A stretch of DNA of 64,000 bases from Nocardia sp. BSTN01 (GTDB lineage: Bacteria; Actinomycetota; Actinomycetes; Mycobacteriales; Mycobacteriaceae). Shown here in pieces: positions 35,822-44,334 of the stretch (the first letter of the stretch is position 1; each line of letters begins with the position of its first letter). The translations under genes were made by a program, and so were the position numbers. The DNA lies in NCBI RefSeq assembly GCF_015354405.1, contig NZ_JADKYP010000002.1, forward strand, positions 310,001 through 374,000, in the 5' to 3' direction. The notes under the pieces are model-generated. The model saw only the letters and a program-made list of their open reading frames with translations, was not told the origin of the DNA and ran no database searches.

Positions 35822-37207
35822 GTGAGCAGCGACAGCCGAGCCGGCGAGATACGCGGCGCCGACCCGAACGCGCACAATGGCGCAACGGCCGATGCGCCCA
35901 CCGGCGCGGTGACGATGGCCGACGAACGCCTCGGTGTCAACGATGCCGTCGCCGCCGCCCTCACGCGCTGGATCGGGTCGATGCCCGCGCTGTATCTGGT
36001 GCTGATCGGATTCAGCACCTGGATGGCGCTCGCGATCTGGGGTCCGTTGCGCCCGGTGGACCCGTACCCGTTCCCGTTCCTGCTGTTCGTCGACAATGTC
36101 GCCCAGCTGATTCTGTGCCTGGTGATCCTGGTCGGTCAGCGGGTGCTCAGCGCCGCCGCCGACCGCCGGTCGGTGCAGACCTACGAGAACACCGAGGCGA
36201 TCTTCGCCCAGGTCGCCGATCTGCAGGCACATCTGGACCACCACGACCGCGCGCTCAGCCGGGGCCTGAGCCTGCTCGAGTCGACGCCGCATCCGTGGAT
36301 CGAACGCCATCGGGTGCAGCCGCCACCGCAGGCCGCCGACCAGGCGGTCAGCACCAACGACCGGATCGCGGTGTGGCTGACCGAGCGGCTGGGCAGCGTC
36401 TGGGGCTTCTATCTCGCGCTCGGTTCGCAGATTATGTGGGTTGTGCTGGCGCAGGCGGGAATTCAGCGCTTGGACCCGTTTCCGTTCGCCTTCATGGCGT
36501 TTCTGTCCACACTCGCCCAGCTGGTGTTCATGATCGTGATCATGGTCGGTCAGGACGTGCTCGGACGCACCGGTGACCGCCGTTCCGAGCAGACCTTCCT
36601 CGACGCCCAGGCGGTGCTGCACGAATGCCGGCGGATGAAGGCCCGGCTCACCGCACAGGACCGCGTCATCGACAGTCTCACCGGATACGTCACCGACCGG
36701 GTCAGCGAACAACTCGGCAGAGCCCTGCACGAGACCAGCGAACGGGTCGACCATCAGGCCCGCGCCCACACCGTCATGACCACCGGTGAGGCGCCGGCCG
36801 ACGCCGCCGCCCTGCGGCACTGGAACGAGCTGAGCGACCACGCTCGCCGGACCTATCGGCTGCAGGCCCGCGGGATCGGCGAGGATCTGGCCGCGATCGG
36901 CTGCTTCATGGTGCCCGCCTTCGATCCGGCCTTCGCGGTCACCTTCGACGACGACGAGATCGGGCTGCTGGCACGGCTCGACTACGAACGCCGGATCGCG
37001 GATCGGCGCGCCCTGCTCGGCGAGTCCGCACACCCCGATCCCGACGACGCCGAACCGCTGCCGTGGCCGGACCTGCCCCCCTCCGCGCGGATCCGCTACC
37101 TGCAGGCCGCGCGCCGCATTCCGGTCATGGTCTCCGGCGCCGGCTTCCAAGTGCTGCGCAGCACCCCGCCCCGGGTCCGCGGCGGCGCCCACGCCGACCT
37201 GACGTAA
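35822..37207 (+). CDS. Tandem DUF1003 membrane protein with RyR-like repeats
   Basis: A 461-residue protein built from repeats. Two DUF1003 units (about residues 35-125 and 178-268) each have a Trp/Gly-rich first membrane helix (WIGSMPALYLVLIGFSTWMALAIWG; GSVWGFYLALGSQIMWVVL), the D-P-(Y/F)-P-F motif and a second helix ending at VGQ(R/D)VL, then D-R-R-S-x-Q-T, so four membrane spans. A coiled-coil-like charged region follows each. The C-terminal part has two short repeats of RyR-domain style: WNELSDHARRTYRLQARGIGEDLAAIG and PDLPPSARIRYLQAARRI. GTG 35822 gives the natural start; ATG 35914 would still keep both pairs. Function unknown, possibly a sensor or channel-like protein. Confidence 0.8.
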   Translation: MSSDSRAGEIRGADPNAHNGATADAPTGAVTMADERLGVNDAVAAALTRWIGSMPALYLVLIGFSTWMALAIWGPLRPVDPYPFPFLLFVDNVAQLILCLVILVGQRVLSAAADRRSVQTYENTEAIFAQVADLQAHLDHHDRALSRGLSLLESTPHPWIERHRVQPPPQAADQAVSTNDRIAVWLTERLGSVWGFYLALGSQIMWVVLAQAGIQRLDPFPFAFMAFLSTLAQLVFMIVIMVGQDVLGRTGDRRSEQTFLDAQAVLHECRRMKARLTAQDRVIDSLTGYVTDRVSEQLGRALHETSERVDHQARAHTVMTTGEAPADAAALRHWNELSDHARRTYRLQARGIGEDLAAIGCFMVPAFDPAFAVTFDDDEIGLLARLDYERRIADRRALLGESAHPDPDDAEPLPWPDLPPSARIRYLQAARRIPVMVSGAGFQVLRSTPPRVRGGAHADLT

Positions 37208-37218
37208 GGTCGCGATCC

Positions 37219-37983
37219 ATGAGCGAGGATCTGTTGGGTAAGGGTGCGCTGGTCAGCGGCGCAAGCCGCGGCATCGGCTACGCGGTGGCGGCGGAACTGC
37301 TGCGGCGCGGGGCGAACGTGCTGATCACCGCCCGCAAGCCGGAACCGCTGGCCGAGGCGGCCGACCGGCTGCGGGCGCTGGGCCATCCCGGCACGGTCGT
37401 CGCGCTGGCGGGCAATTCGGGTGACGAGGCGGCGCGCGCCGAGCAGGTGGACACCGCGGTCGCCGAATTCGGATCCCTGGACATCCTGATCAACAACACC
37501 GGCATCAACCCCGTCTACGGATCGCTGATGGAGGCCGATCTCGGGGCGGTGCGCAAGATCTTCGACGTCAACGTGGTCGCGGCGCTGGGCTATGTGCAGC
37601 AGGCCTATCGGGCGTGGATGGGTGAGCACGGCGGCGCGGTGGTGAACCTCGCGAGTGTGGCCGGCATCCGCTCGACGGGTGTGATCGCCGCCTACGGCGC
37701 GTCCAAGGCGGCCCTCATCCGGCTCACCGAGGAACTGGCCTGGCAGCTGGGCCCCTCGATCCGGGTCAACGCCGTCGCGCCGGGCGTGGTCAAGACGAAA
37801 TTCGCCGACGCGCTGGTCACCGACAACGAGGAGGCCGTGGCCGCGACCTACCCGCTGCGCCGCCTGGGCGCGCCGGAGGATGTGGCCGCGCTGGTCGGAT
37901 TCCTGGTCTCCGATCAGGCCGCGTGGATCACCGGCGAGGTGGTGCGGGTCGACGGCGGCCTGCTCGCGACCGGCGGTATCTGA
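37219..37983 (+). CDS. SDR-family oxidoreductase (FabG-like)
   Basis: A 254-residue classical SDR. SGASRGIGYAVAAELLRRGANV (residues 11-32) binds NAD(P); NNTGINPVYG replaces NNAG; Ser is in NLASVAGIRSTG; Tyr and Lys in YGASKAALIRLTEELAWQLG; the end has DQAAWITGEVVRVDGG, typical of 3-oxoacyl reductase-like enzymes. It begins 11 bases after the DUF1003 gene on the same strand and may share its transcript. It is convergent with the lipid-surface protein gene. The substrate is unknown. Confidence 0.92.
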   Translation: MSEDLLGKGALVSGASRGIGYAVAAELLRRGANVLITARKPEPLAEAADRLRALGHPGTVVALAGNSGDEAARAEQVDTAVAEFGSLDILINNTGINPVYGSLMEADLGAVRKIFDVNVVAALGYVQQAYRAWMGEHGGAVVNLASVAGIRSTGVIAAYGASKAALIRLTEELAWQLGPSIRVNAVAPGVVKTKFADALVTDNEEAVAATYPLRRLGAPEDVAALVGFLVSDQAAWITGEVVRVDGGLLATGGI

Positions 37984-38004
37984 GCCGGACGACCGCACAC
38001 CCGG

Positions 38005-38865
38005 TCAGCGGAAGGCGAGGGCGCCGAGAATGTCGCCGTGCCGGTACTTCAGGTACTTCTTCACGGTGTCCTCGTCCACCGAGCTGGTGGCGGTGGCGAA
38101 GGTGATGACCAGGAACTGCTTTTCGGCGTCGTCCTTCCATTTGCCGGTCGCGAAGTTCGAGATGTAGGTGCCGGGCCGCAGTTTCAGGTCGTCGTCGGTG
38201 TAGGCGTCCGGTGCGGCCGCGGCCTTCTCGCTGCTCGACATGCCGACGATGAATTGGGTCAGCATCAGCGAACCACCCTCGGCCTTGTACACCATCTCCG
38301 CGGCGTACTGGCAGCCCAGCGAGGTGAGCTTGCCGCCGACCTCGATATCGGCGCAGCTGGGATGATCGCGGCCCTCCACCCAGTCGGCGTGCAGTTCCAC
38401 ATCGCCGGCCTTGAAGTTCCAGTCGTGCCCGTATTCCTGATAGCTCAGGTGGCCGGAGGTCTCGGGACTCGCGCTGGTGGTGGGTGCTGCGGTGGTGGTC
38501 GGGGACTCGGTGGTCGCGGGAACGAGCGCGGGAGTGCTGGTTCCGGCGGCCTGGTTGTCGCTGCCGGAGTCGCGCGTCGCGACCACGACGATGCCACCCG
38601 CGATCACCAGCAGCGCGATCACGCCGAAGACGATGCCGACGATGAGCCCGGTGTTGTTCTTCGGTGGCGGGGGTGTCGGGTAGCCGCCGGGAGCGGGCTG
38701 CCCCCAGTGCGGGGCGGGCATCTGCTGATCCCACGCCGGTGTCTCCCACCCGCTGGGCGCCGCGTCCCAGCCGGAGCCGGGCTGGTTCGGGTCGCGCCCC
38801 CACCCCGCGTCGTGGGGTTGTTGCGGGCCGTAGCCGTACGGCCCGGGTCCGGGGGGATACGTCAT
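38005..38865 (-). CDS. Membrane-anchored protein with Pro/Gly-rich cytosolic arm
   Basis: A 286-residue protein. Residues 1-68 are rich in Pro, Gly, Tyr, Trp and Gln (YPPGPGPYGYGPQQP and so on), a low-complexity cytosolic arm. One membrane span follows (LIVGIVFGVIALLVIAGGIVVVA, about 74-96), then a Thr/Ser/Pro/Ala linker and an extracellular domain with two Cys (HPSCADIEV, SLGCQYAAEM) that may form a disulfide. This layout is common in Mycobacteriales surface proteins of unknown function. GGAAGGTGG, 7-15 bases upstream, supports ATG 38865. It is divergent from the lycopene cyclase gene. Confidence 0.8.
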   Translation of the reverse strand: MTYPPGPGPYGYGPQQPHDAGWGRDPNQPGSGWDAAPSGWETPAWDQQMPAPHWGQPAPGGYPTPPPPKNNTGLIVGIVFGVIALLVIAGGIVVVATRDSGSDNQAAGTSTPALVPATTESPTTTAAPTTSASPETSGHLSYQEYGHDWNFKAGDVELHADWVEGRDHPSCADIEVGGKLTSLGCQYAAEMVYKAEGGSLMLTQFIVGMSSSEKAAAAPDAYTDDDLKLRPGTYISNFATGKWKDDAEKQFLVITFATATSSVDEDTVKKYLKYRHGDILGALAFR

Positions 38866-38956
38866 CTGCTGCCACCTTCCGCGTCCCGGGGCAGCGCCCT
38901 CCGCGGTCGTGGTCTCCCCCCGGGCATCGTGGGTCGACCCTACCGGACCCGACACA

Positions 38957-38975
38957 CCCGTCGTGATGCGACGGG
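38957..38975. promoter_or_regulatory. 7-bp perfect stem in divergent gap
   Basis: CCCGTCG and CGACGGG around a 5-base loop, 40 bases before the cyclase ATG and 92 bases before the membrane-protein start. It could be an operator or an RNA hairpin in the cyclase leader. Seven GC-rich pairs are not rare in this genome, so confidence is low. Confidence 0.3.
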
Positions 38976-39014
38976 CGGGCACACCGCGGCCGGTCGATCT
39001 GCTGCAATGGCGGC

Positions 39015-40115
39015 ATGAGTGCCGATCTCATCGTCTGCGGGCTCGGCCCGGCGGGGCGGGCGCTGGCGCATCGCGCGGCCGTCCACGGACTCACCGTGAC
39101 CGCGATCGATCCGCATCCGTGGCGCCGCTGGCCCGCGACCTACGCCACCTGGGCCGACGAATTGCCGGACTGGTTACCGGCCCGGGTCGTGGCCGCGACG
39201 GTCGAGCGACCGCTGGCCCGGGGTACGCGGGAAGTCGGCATCGCCCGCGCCTACCAGGTTTTCGGCACCGCCGCGCTGCAGGACGCTCTGGACCTGTCCC
39301 GGGTGCGGGTGATCGCCGACCGGGTACTGGATATCGACCGAGGCGGGCGGGTGCGGCTGGCCTCGGGCCGGATCCTGACCGCGCGCCGCGTGGTCGACGC
39401 GCGCGGACTGGCCCGCGACGCGCGGCGAGCCGAGCAGACCGCGTACGGCATTGTGCTGCACCGTGATCGCGAACCGGCCGTCTTCATGGACTGGTCCCGC
39501 GACAACGGTGCCGGCGCCGCCGAACCGGCGTCGTTCCTGTACACGATCCCGCTGGGCGGGGACCGAGTGCTGTTCGAGGAGACCTGCCTGGCCGGGCGGC
39601 CGGCGATCGGCCTCGACGAGTTGCGGCGCCGGCTGGAACATCGATTGCGCTGCCGCGGAATCGAATTCGGTGCGGACGCCCCGGTCGAACGGGTGCGCTT
39701 CCCGGTCGAGGGCGGCCGGGCTGGCGACGGCGTCTTCGGGGCGGCGGGCGGACTGCTGCATCCGGCGACCGGTTACAGCGTCGGCGCCGCACTGGCCGCG
39801 GCCGACGCCGTCGCCACCGGTCGCAGTCTCTGGCCGGTCTCGGCGCGGCTGGTGTTCGCCCTGCGCAAGGCCGGACTGCGGGCGCTGCTGGCGCTGCCGC
39901 CACACGAACTTCCGGCGTTCTTCGACGCCTTCTTCGCCCTGCCACCGGATCTGCAGCGCGCCTACCTGTCCGGGCGCACCGATCCGCGCGGCACCGCCGC
40001 CGCGATGACCGCGCTGTTTCGCGAATTGCCGTGGCCGCTGCGCCGGGTCCTGGCCGCGGCAGCGGCCGGTGTACCCGCCGCGGCCGCGACCGGTGTGCCC
40101 GCCGGTCAGCCGTGA
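39015..40115 (+). CDS. Lycopene cyclase-family flavoprotein
   Basis: A 366-residue FAD-dependent protein of the CrtL/CrtY lycopene beta-cyclase family, which closes the ionone rings of carotenoids in the membrane without net redox change. The dinucleotide fold GLGPAGRALAHRAAVHGLTVTAID begins at residue 9. PATYATWADELPDWLP is the region around the cyclase substrate tunnel; FLYTIPLGGDRVLFEETCLAGRP and AAGGLLHPATGYSVGAAL are diagnostic family blocks. No other carotenoid gene is in the window, so the pathway must be encoded elsewhere or the protein has a different lipid substrate. Its end overlaps the convergent phosphatase gene by 10 bases. Confidence 0.88.
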   Translation: MSADLIVCGLGPAGRALAHRAAVHGLTVTAIDPHPWRRWPATYATWADELPDWLPARVVAATVERPLARGTREVGIARAYQVFGTAALQDALDLSRVRVIADRVLDIDRGGRVRLASGRILTARRVVDARGLARDARRAEQTAYGIVLHRDREPAVFMDWSRDNGAGAAEPASFLYTIPLGGDRVLFEETCLAGRPAIGLDELRRRLEHRLRCRGIEFGADAPVERVRFPVEGGRAGDGVFGAAGGLLHPATGYSVGAALAAADAVATGRSLWPVSARLVFALRKAGLRALLALPPHELPAFFDAFFALPPDLQRAYLSGRTDPRGTAAAMTALFRELPWPLRRVLAAAAAGVPAAAATGVPAGQP

Positions 40116-40846
40116 TCGAAGACCAGTGCGGTGGTGTTGTCGGTGGCACCGGCCGTGATCGCCGCCTCGACCAGGGCGTCCGCGGCGGTCGACGCGGAGT
40201 CGGCGTCGGCGAGGATCTGCTTGATCTCGGTCATCGCCAGCGTCTTGTGCACCCCGTCCGTGCTGAGCAGCCAGCGGCCGGTGCCCGTGCCGGTGATGCC
40301 GTGGCCCACGGCGTCCGGCCGCACGGTCCGCGCCGAGGTCGTGACCATGTGGTGCATCCGGGGCGCGACGGCGACGCCGCGGGCGTTCATCATCTCGGCG
40401 ACGGTGTGATCGCTGGTGATCTGATGCAGCACTCGACCGTTCCAGTGGTAGGCCCGGCAGTCGCCGACCCAGGCGATATCACAGGGTCCCTCGATGCGGT
40501 CCGGTGTCGGGCACACGGCCACGACCACCACGCTATCGGCGGAGGGTTCGGGGAATTCGCGCAGCAATTGTTGTTGTGCGGCAAGGATTCCGGCGGCCGC
40601 GCTGCCACCGACGGCCACCCGCGCGGCGACCTGCGCCACGCTGCGCGCCGCCCGCGCGGCCAGCAGATGATCGCCGATGCCGTCCGCGACGGCGAAGGCG
40701 CTGCGCCCGACAGCGGAGTCGATATAGCCCGACACCGCGTCGGCATTGAGCGATCGGCCGCCGCGGCGGCTGACCGAATGCGCTGTGATTCCCGTGAGCC
40801 GCATCAACTCACGCCGTGTGATTGCCGTCGTCACCGCTGTGTGCAC
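40106..40846 (-). CDS. PP2C-family protein serine/threonine phosphatase
   Basis: A 246-residue PP2C/PPM phosphatase, a metal-dependent enzyme removing phosphate from Ser/Thr in proteins. Motifs: N-A-D-A-V near residue 36 in place of the N-E-D motif, VADGIGDH for the metal Asp, IAWVGDCRAYHW, LLSTDGVHKTL and the final TDNTTALVFDHG. All metal-binding Asp positions appear kept. GTG 40846 is preceded by GAGGAGGT. No partner kinase is nearby. It is a compact soluble enzyme without a membrane span, unlike PstP of mycobacteria, so it is probably an accessory phosphatase. Confidence 0.88.
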   Translation of the reverse strand: MHTAVTTAITRRELMRLTGITAHSVSRRGGRSLNADAVSGYIDSAVGRSAFAVADGIGDHLLAARAARSVAQVAARVAVGGSAAAGILAAQQQLLREFPEPSADSVVVVAVCPTPDRIEGPCDIAWVGDCRAYHWNGRVLHQITSDHTVAEMMNARGVAVAPRMHHMVTTSARTVRPDAVGHGITGTGTGRWLLSTDGVHKTLAMTEIKQILADADSASTAADALVEAAITAGATDNTTALVFDHG

Positions 40847-41171
40847 GGCCGACCTCCTCGACTGCCCCTGCCGACTGCGGTTCCGTTCGTTCTCGCCGGC
40901 GATCGCCCGGACAGCGACCGGCGCCGAAACTGCCCTGAACAGAACTCGCCTGCTCAGACTATGTCAGCTGGGACCGTGCTCAACCTGTGAAAAGGGGCAC
41001 GAGTTCATCACAGGCCGCCGTCCGGCGCCACATCGTGGTGGTCATTCTCCATATTCGGTGCCCGAAATGCCCGGAACATCCGGCTTCGATCGCCCGGGCG
41101 AGCATGTCCGTGACCGGTGCGACGCCGGCGCTTCGCCCGGCCGTGACCTGCGACGTCCGCCCGGGGCGCGG
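40847..41171. other. 325-base noncoding gap
   Basis: This gap separates the phosphatase start (leftward) from the mutase small-subunit stop. It should contain the phosphatase promoter: on the minus strand TTGAGC then, 16 bases on, TAGTCT (about 40959-40986) is a weak candidate. A 5-bp CCGGA-ACA-TCCGG hairpin at about 41074-41086 could end the mutase operon. No convincing gene is seen on either strand. Confidence 0.4.
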
Positions 41172-41585
41172 TCATCTCGGCTCGGGCGGCCCCGCCACCG
41201 TCGCGGTGAGCGCGCGTATCTCGCTCACCAGCTGATCCAGCGGGGTACCGGTGGGAAACACCGCCGCCGCGCCCGCCTCGAGGAGTTTGGGCACATCGGC
41301 CTGCGGAATGGTGCCGCCGACCACGACCGCGATATCGGCGGCGTCGGCGGCGCGCAGTCCCTCCACCACCTTGGTGGTGAGCCCGAGATGTGCGCCCGAG
41401 AGGATGCTCAGCCCCACCACCGCGACATCCTCGGCCACCGCGATCGACACGATCTCCTCGACGCGGCGGCGGATGCCGGTGTAGACGACCTCGAAACCGG
41501 CGTCGCGCAGCGTGCGCGCGACGATCTTCGCGCCACGATCGTGGCCGTCGAGCCCGGGTTTGGCGACCAGTACGCGCGCGGGCAT
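41172..41585 (-). CDS. Cobalamin-binding small subunit of acyl-CoA mutase
   Basis: A 137-residue B12-binding domain. The D-x-H-x-x-G signature, whose His replaces the lower cobalt ligand, is DGHDRG in VLVAKPGLDGHDRGAKIVA (residues 4-22). SILSGAHLGLT and VVVGGTIPQADVPKLLEAGAAAVFPTGTP complete the Rossmann-like fold. The ATG overlaps the stop of the catalytic-subunit gene (TGATG), so the two are translated together. It is the partner of the large subunit, forming an adenosylcobalamin mutase as in split-subunit methylmalonyl-CoA and isobutyryl-CoA mutases. The MeaB-type chaperone is not in the window. Confidence 0.95.
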   Translation of the reverse strand: MPARVLVAKPGLDGHDRGAKIVARTLRDAGFEVVYTGIRRRVEEIVSIAVAEDVAVVGLSILSGAHLGLTTKVVEGLRAADAADIAVVVGGTIPQADVPKLLEAGAAAVFPTGTPLDQLVSEIRALTATVAGPPEPR

Positions 41586-43162
41586 CAGAACACCACCGGC
41601 TGCCGGAATTCGCCCCACACCGATTTCAGCGCGGAGGTCATCTCTCCCACCGTGCAGTAGGCGTTGGCGCAGTCGATGAGCCGGTGCATCAGATTCTCGT
41701 CTCCCTCGGCGGCGCGCGACAGCGCCGACAGCGTGGTGGCGACCGCGCCGGAATCCCGGTCCGCCTTGACCTTGGCCAGTCGCTTCAATTGCAGATCCCT
41801 TCCGGCGGCATCCAATTCGTAGGTGCCGATCTCGGGTGCGGGCTCGTCGGAGGTGAATCGGTTGACTCCGACGATCGGGCGCGCCCCGGATTCGATGTCC
41901 TGGTGGGCGCGGTAGGCCTCGTCGGCGATCAGGCCCTGCAGATAACCGTCCTCGATGCAGCGGACCATGCCGCCGTGCGCGTCGAGATCCGCCATGATCT
42001 CGACGATCCGCTCCTCGGTCGCATCGGTGAGCGCCTCCACGAAATAGGAGCCGCCCAGCGGATCGGCCACCCGCGTGACGCCGGTTTCGTAGGCCAGGAT
42101 CTGCTGGGTGCGCAGCGCCAGTGTCGCCGATTCCTCGCTGGGCAGGGCGAACGGTTCGTCCCAGGCGGCGGTGAACATCGACTGCACCCCGCCCAGGACC
42201 GAGGCCATCGCCTCGTAGGCCACGCGCACCAGATTGTTCTGCGCCTGCGGTGCGTACAGCGAGGCGCCGCCGGAGACGCAGCCGAATCGGAACATCGACG
42301 CGCGGTCGGTCGTGGCGCCGTAGCGTTCCCGCACCAGCGTGGCCCAGCGCCGCCGTCCGGCACGGTATTTGGCGATCTCCTCGAAGAAGTCGCCGTGGGT
42401 GTAGAAGAAGAACGAGATCTGCGGCGCGAACTCGTCGATACTCATACGGCCGCGTTCGACGACGGTGTCGCAGTAGGTGACTCCGTCGGCGAGGGTGAAC
42501 GCCATCTCCTGCACCGCCGTCGCGCCCGCATCGCGAAAGTGCGCGCCCGCCACCGAGATCGCGTTGAATCGCGGCACCTCGGCGGCACAGAATTCGATCG
42601 TGTCGGCGATCAACCGCAGGGAGGGCTGCGCCGGCCAGATCCAGGTGCCTCGCGACGCGTACTCCTTGAGGATGTCGTTCTGAATGGTGCCGGTCAGTTT
42701 CGCGCGCGCGACGCCCTTGCGTTCGGCGGCGGCCACGTAGAACGCCAGCAGGATCGCGGCGGTGCCGTTGATGGTGAAGCTGGTGCTGATCTTGTCCAGC
42801 GGAATCGAGTCGAACAGGATCTCGGCGTCGGCGAGGGTGTCCACGGCCACGCCCACCCGGCCGACCTCCTCGCTCACTTCGGGATCGTCGGAGTCGTAAC
42901 CACATTGGGTCGGCAGATCCAGGGCCACCGACAGTCCGGTGCCGCCCTGATCGAGCAGATAGCGGTAGCGGCGGTTGGATTCCTCGGCGGTGCCGAAACC
43001 GGAGTACTGCCGGAAGGTCCACAGTCGCCCGCGGTAGCCGGTGCCGAAATTGCCGCGGGTGAAGGGATAGTCACCTGGCGGCGGTGGTTCGGCGGCGCGA
43101 TCGCCCGGGCCGTAGACCGGGGCGAGCGGGATGCCGGAAGAGGTCTGGACGTCGTCGTTCAT
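41585..43162 (-). CDS. Acyl-CoA mutase large subunit (methylmalonyl-CoA mutase type)
   Basis: A 525-residue catalytic TIM-barrel subunit of an adenosylcobalamin acyl-CoA mutase. RLWTFRQYSGFGTAEESN, GLSVALDLPTQCGYDSDDP and KLTGTIQNDILKEY are family blocks. By alignment to the Propionibacterium enzyme the residues that hold the methylmalonyl carboxylate are kept: Tyr in GTGYRGR (Y89), Arg in QPSLRLI (R207) and His in AGAHFRDAGA (H244). This supports methylmalonyl-CoA rather than isobutyryl- or hydroxyisobutyryl-CoA, although separate large and small subunits also occur in those enzymes. ATG 43162 is used; an upstream TTG is weaker. It is divergent from an SDR gene and near mmsA, fitting propionate/valine-type metabolism. 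Confidence 0.92.
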   Translation of the reverse strand: MNDDVQTSSGIPLAPVYGPGDRAAEPPPPGDYPFTRGNFGTGYRGRLWTFRQYSGFGTAEESNRRYRYLLDQGGTGLSVALDLPTQCGYDSDDPEVSEEVGRVGVAVDTLADAEILFDSIPLDKISTSFTINGTAAILLAFYVAAAERKGVARAKLTGTIQNDILKEYASRGTWIWPAQPSLRLIADTIEFCAAEVPRFNAISVAGAHFRDAGATAVQEMAFTLADGVTYCDTVVERGRMSIDEFAPQISFFFYTHGDFFEEIAKYRAGRRRWATLVRERYGATTDRASMFRFGCVSGGASLYAPQAQNNLVRVAYEAMASVLGGVQSMFTAAWDEPFALPSEESATLALRTQQILAYETGVTRVADPLGGSYFVEALTDATEERIVEIMADLDAHGGMVRCIEDGYLQGLIADEAYRAHQDIESGARPIVGVNRFTSDEPAPEIGTYELDAAGRDLQLKRLAKVKADRDSGAVATTLSALSRAAEGDENLMHRLIDCANAYCTVGEMTSALKSVWGEFRQPVVF

Positions 43163-43236
43163 CTTTGAATACGTTACTTGCAAAAAAAGAGAATGCCAAT
43201 ACCATCATGGGTGAACGACTGACTTCGAGGAGCGTC

Positions 43237-44058
43237 ATGCCCGCATATCCGTTGGCCGGCCGCACCATGGTCGTCTCCGGCGCAAGCCGCGGGATCGGCC
43301 TCGCCATCGCGCTCGCCGCGGCCGCCCGGGGCGCGAATATCGTGCTGATGGCCAAGACCGCGCAACCGCATCCGAAACTGCCGGGCACCGTCCACACCGC
43401 CGTGGCCGAGATCGAGGCCGCCGGCGGCAAAGCCGTCGCGGTGGTGGGCGATGTGCGCCGGGAGGACGATGTGCGGCGCGCGGCGCGGACCGCGGTCGAC
43501 CGCTTCGGCGGCATCGACATCTGCGTCAACAACGCCGGCGCGATCGCGGTGGAGCCGACCGCATCGCTTCCGGCCAAACGGTTCGATCTGATGCAGGAGA
43601 TCAACGTGCGCGGCACATTCCTGCTCACCCAGGCCTGCCTGCCCGCCCTGCGCGAGGCCCCGGAGGCCCATGTGCTGACCATCTCGCCGCCGCTGAATCT
43701 CAGCCCGCGCTGGCTGGGCGCGCATCCGGCCTACACCCAGTCCAAATACGCGATGACACTGTTGTCCCTCGGCTGGGCCACCGAATTCGCCGGCGCGATC
43801 GCGGTGAACTGTCTGTGGCCCCAGACCTACATCGCGACCTCGGCGGTGGCGAATATGGCCGACGGGTCCGCACTGCTCGACTCGGCGCGCGATCCGCGCA
43901 TCATGGGCGATGCCGCCGCCGAGATCTTTTGCCGCCCCGCGAAATACACCACCGGCAACTGCTTCGTCGACGCCGAGGTGCTCATCGAATCCGGGGTCCG
44001 CGACCTGTCGGGCTACGGCGGCGGCGAGCGGCCGATCCCGGACCTGTTCCTCGACTGA
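43237..44058 (+). CDS. SDR-family oxidoreductase (HSDL2-like)
   Basis: A 273-residue SDR resembling the dehydrogenase half of hydroxysteroid dehydrogenase-like protein 2: VSGASRGIGLAIALAAAARGANI, MAKTAQPHPKLPGTVHTA, CVNNAGAIAVEPTASLPAKRFDLM, TISPPLNLSPRWLGAHPAYTQSKYAMTLL with catalytic Tyr/Lys, and VDAEVLIESGVRDLSGYG at the end. The SCP2 lipid-binding half of animal HSDL2 is absent. GAGGAG six bases upstream selects ATG 43237 over ATG 43207. It is divergent from the mutase genes across a 74-base, partly AT-rich gap with GAGAAT at 43189-43194. It probably acts on a fatty or branched acyl compound. Confidence 0.9.
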   Translation: MPAYPLAGRTMVVSGASRGIGLAIALAAAARGANIVLMAKTAQPHPKLPGTVHTAVAEIEAAGGKAVAVVGDVRREDDVRRAARTAVDRFGGIDICVNNAGAIAVEPTASLPAKRFDLMQEINVRGTFLLTQACLPALREAPEAHVLTISPPLNLSPRWLGAHPAYTQSKYAMTLLSLGWATEFAGAIAVNCLWPQTYIATSAVANMADGSALLDSARDPRIMGDAAAEIFCRPAKYTTGNCFVDAEVLIESGVRDLSGYGGGERPIPDLFLD

Positions 44059-44115
44059 CCGCGCGCCCCGCGAACCTATTGCCGCACCGATCAACTCGTG
44101 ACCCCGGAGGTACTG

Positions 44116-44334
44116 ATGCAGCCGCCCGTCGATATCGCGGTCGTCCAGATACTGGACTACTTCGGCACCTGCCCGCGCTGCGGCTACGCCGCGGAGGCGG
44201 TCCGCACCGTGCGCACCTTCGCTGATCATCGCCGCGAGATCGAGATCACCGCCAGCTGCGGCCTGCCCTGCGGCTGGTACGGCGCGGCGCCGCTGACCAC
44301 CATGACGGGTGTGCACGCGGGGGTTCGGTCATGA
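44116..44334 (+). CDS. Small Cys-rich protein, probable zinc ribbon
   Basis: A 72-residue protein of unknown function. Four Cys are paired as CPRCGY (residues 19-24) and CGLPC (about 48-52), the spacing of a zinc-ribbon knuckle pair, with a basic, beta-rich segment between them (VRTVRTFADHRREIEITAS). GGAGG 6-10 bases upstream marks ATG 44116. Its stop overlaps the start of mmsA by 4 bases (ATGA), so it is co-translated with it. This tight coupling hints at a role beside the aldehyde dehydrogenase, but the function is unknown. Confidence 0.75.
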   Translation: MQPPVDIAVVQILDYFGTCPRCGYAAEAVRTVRTFADHRREIEITASCGLPCGWYGAAPLTTMTGVHAGVRS

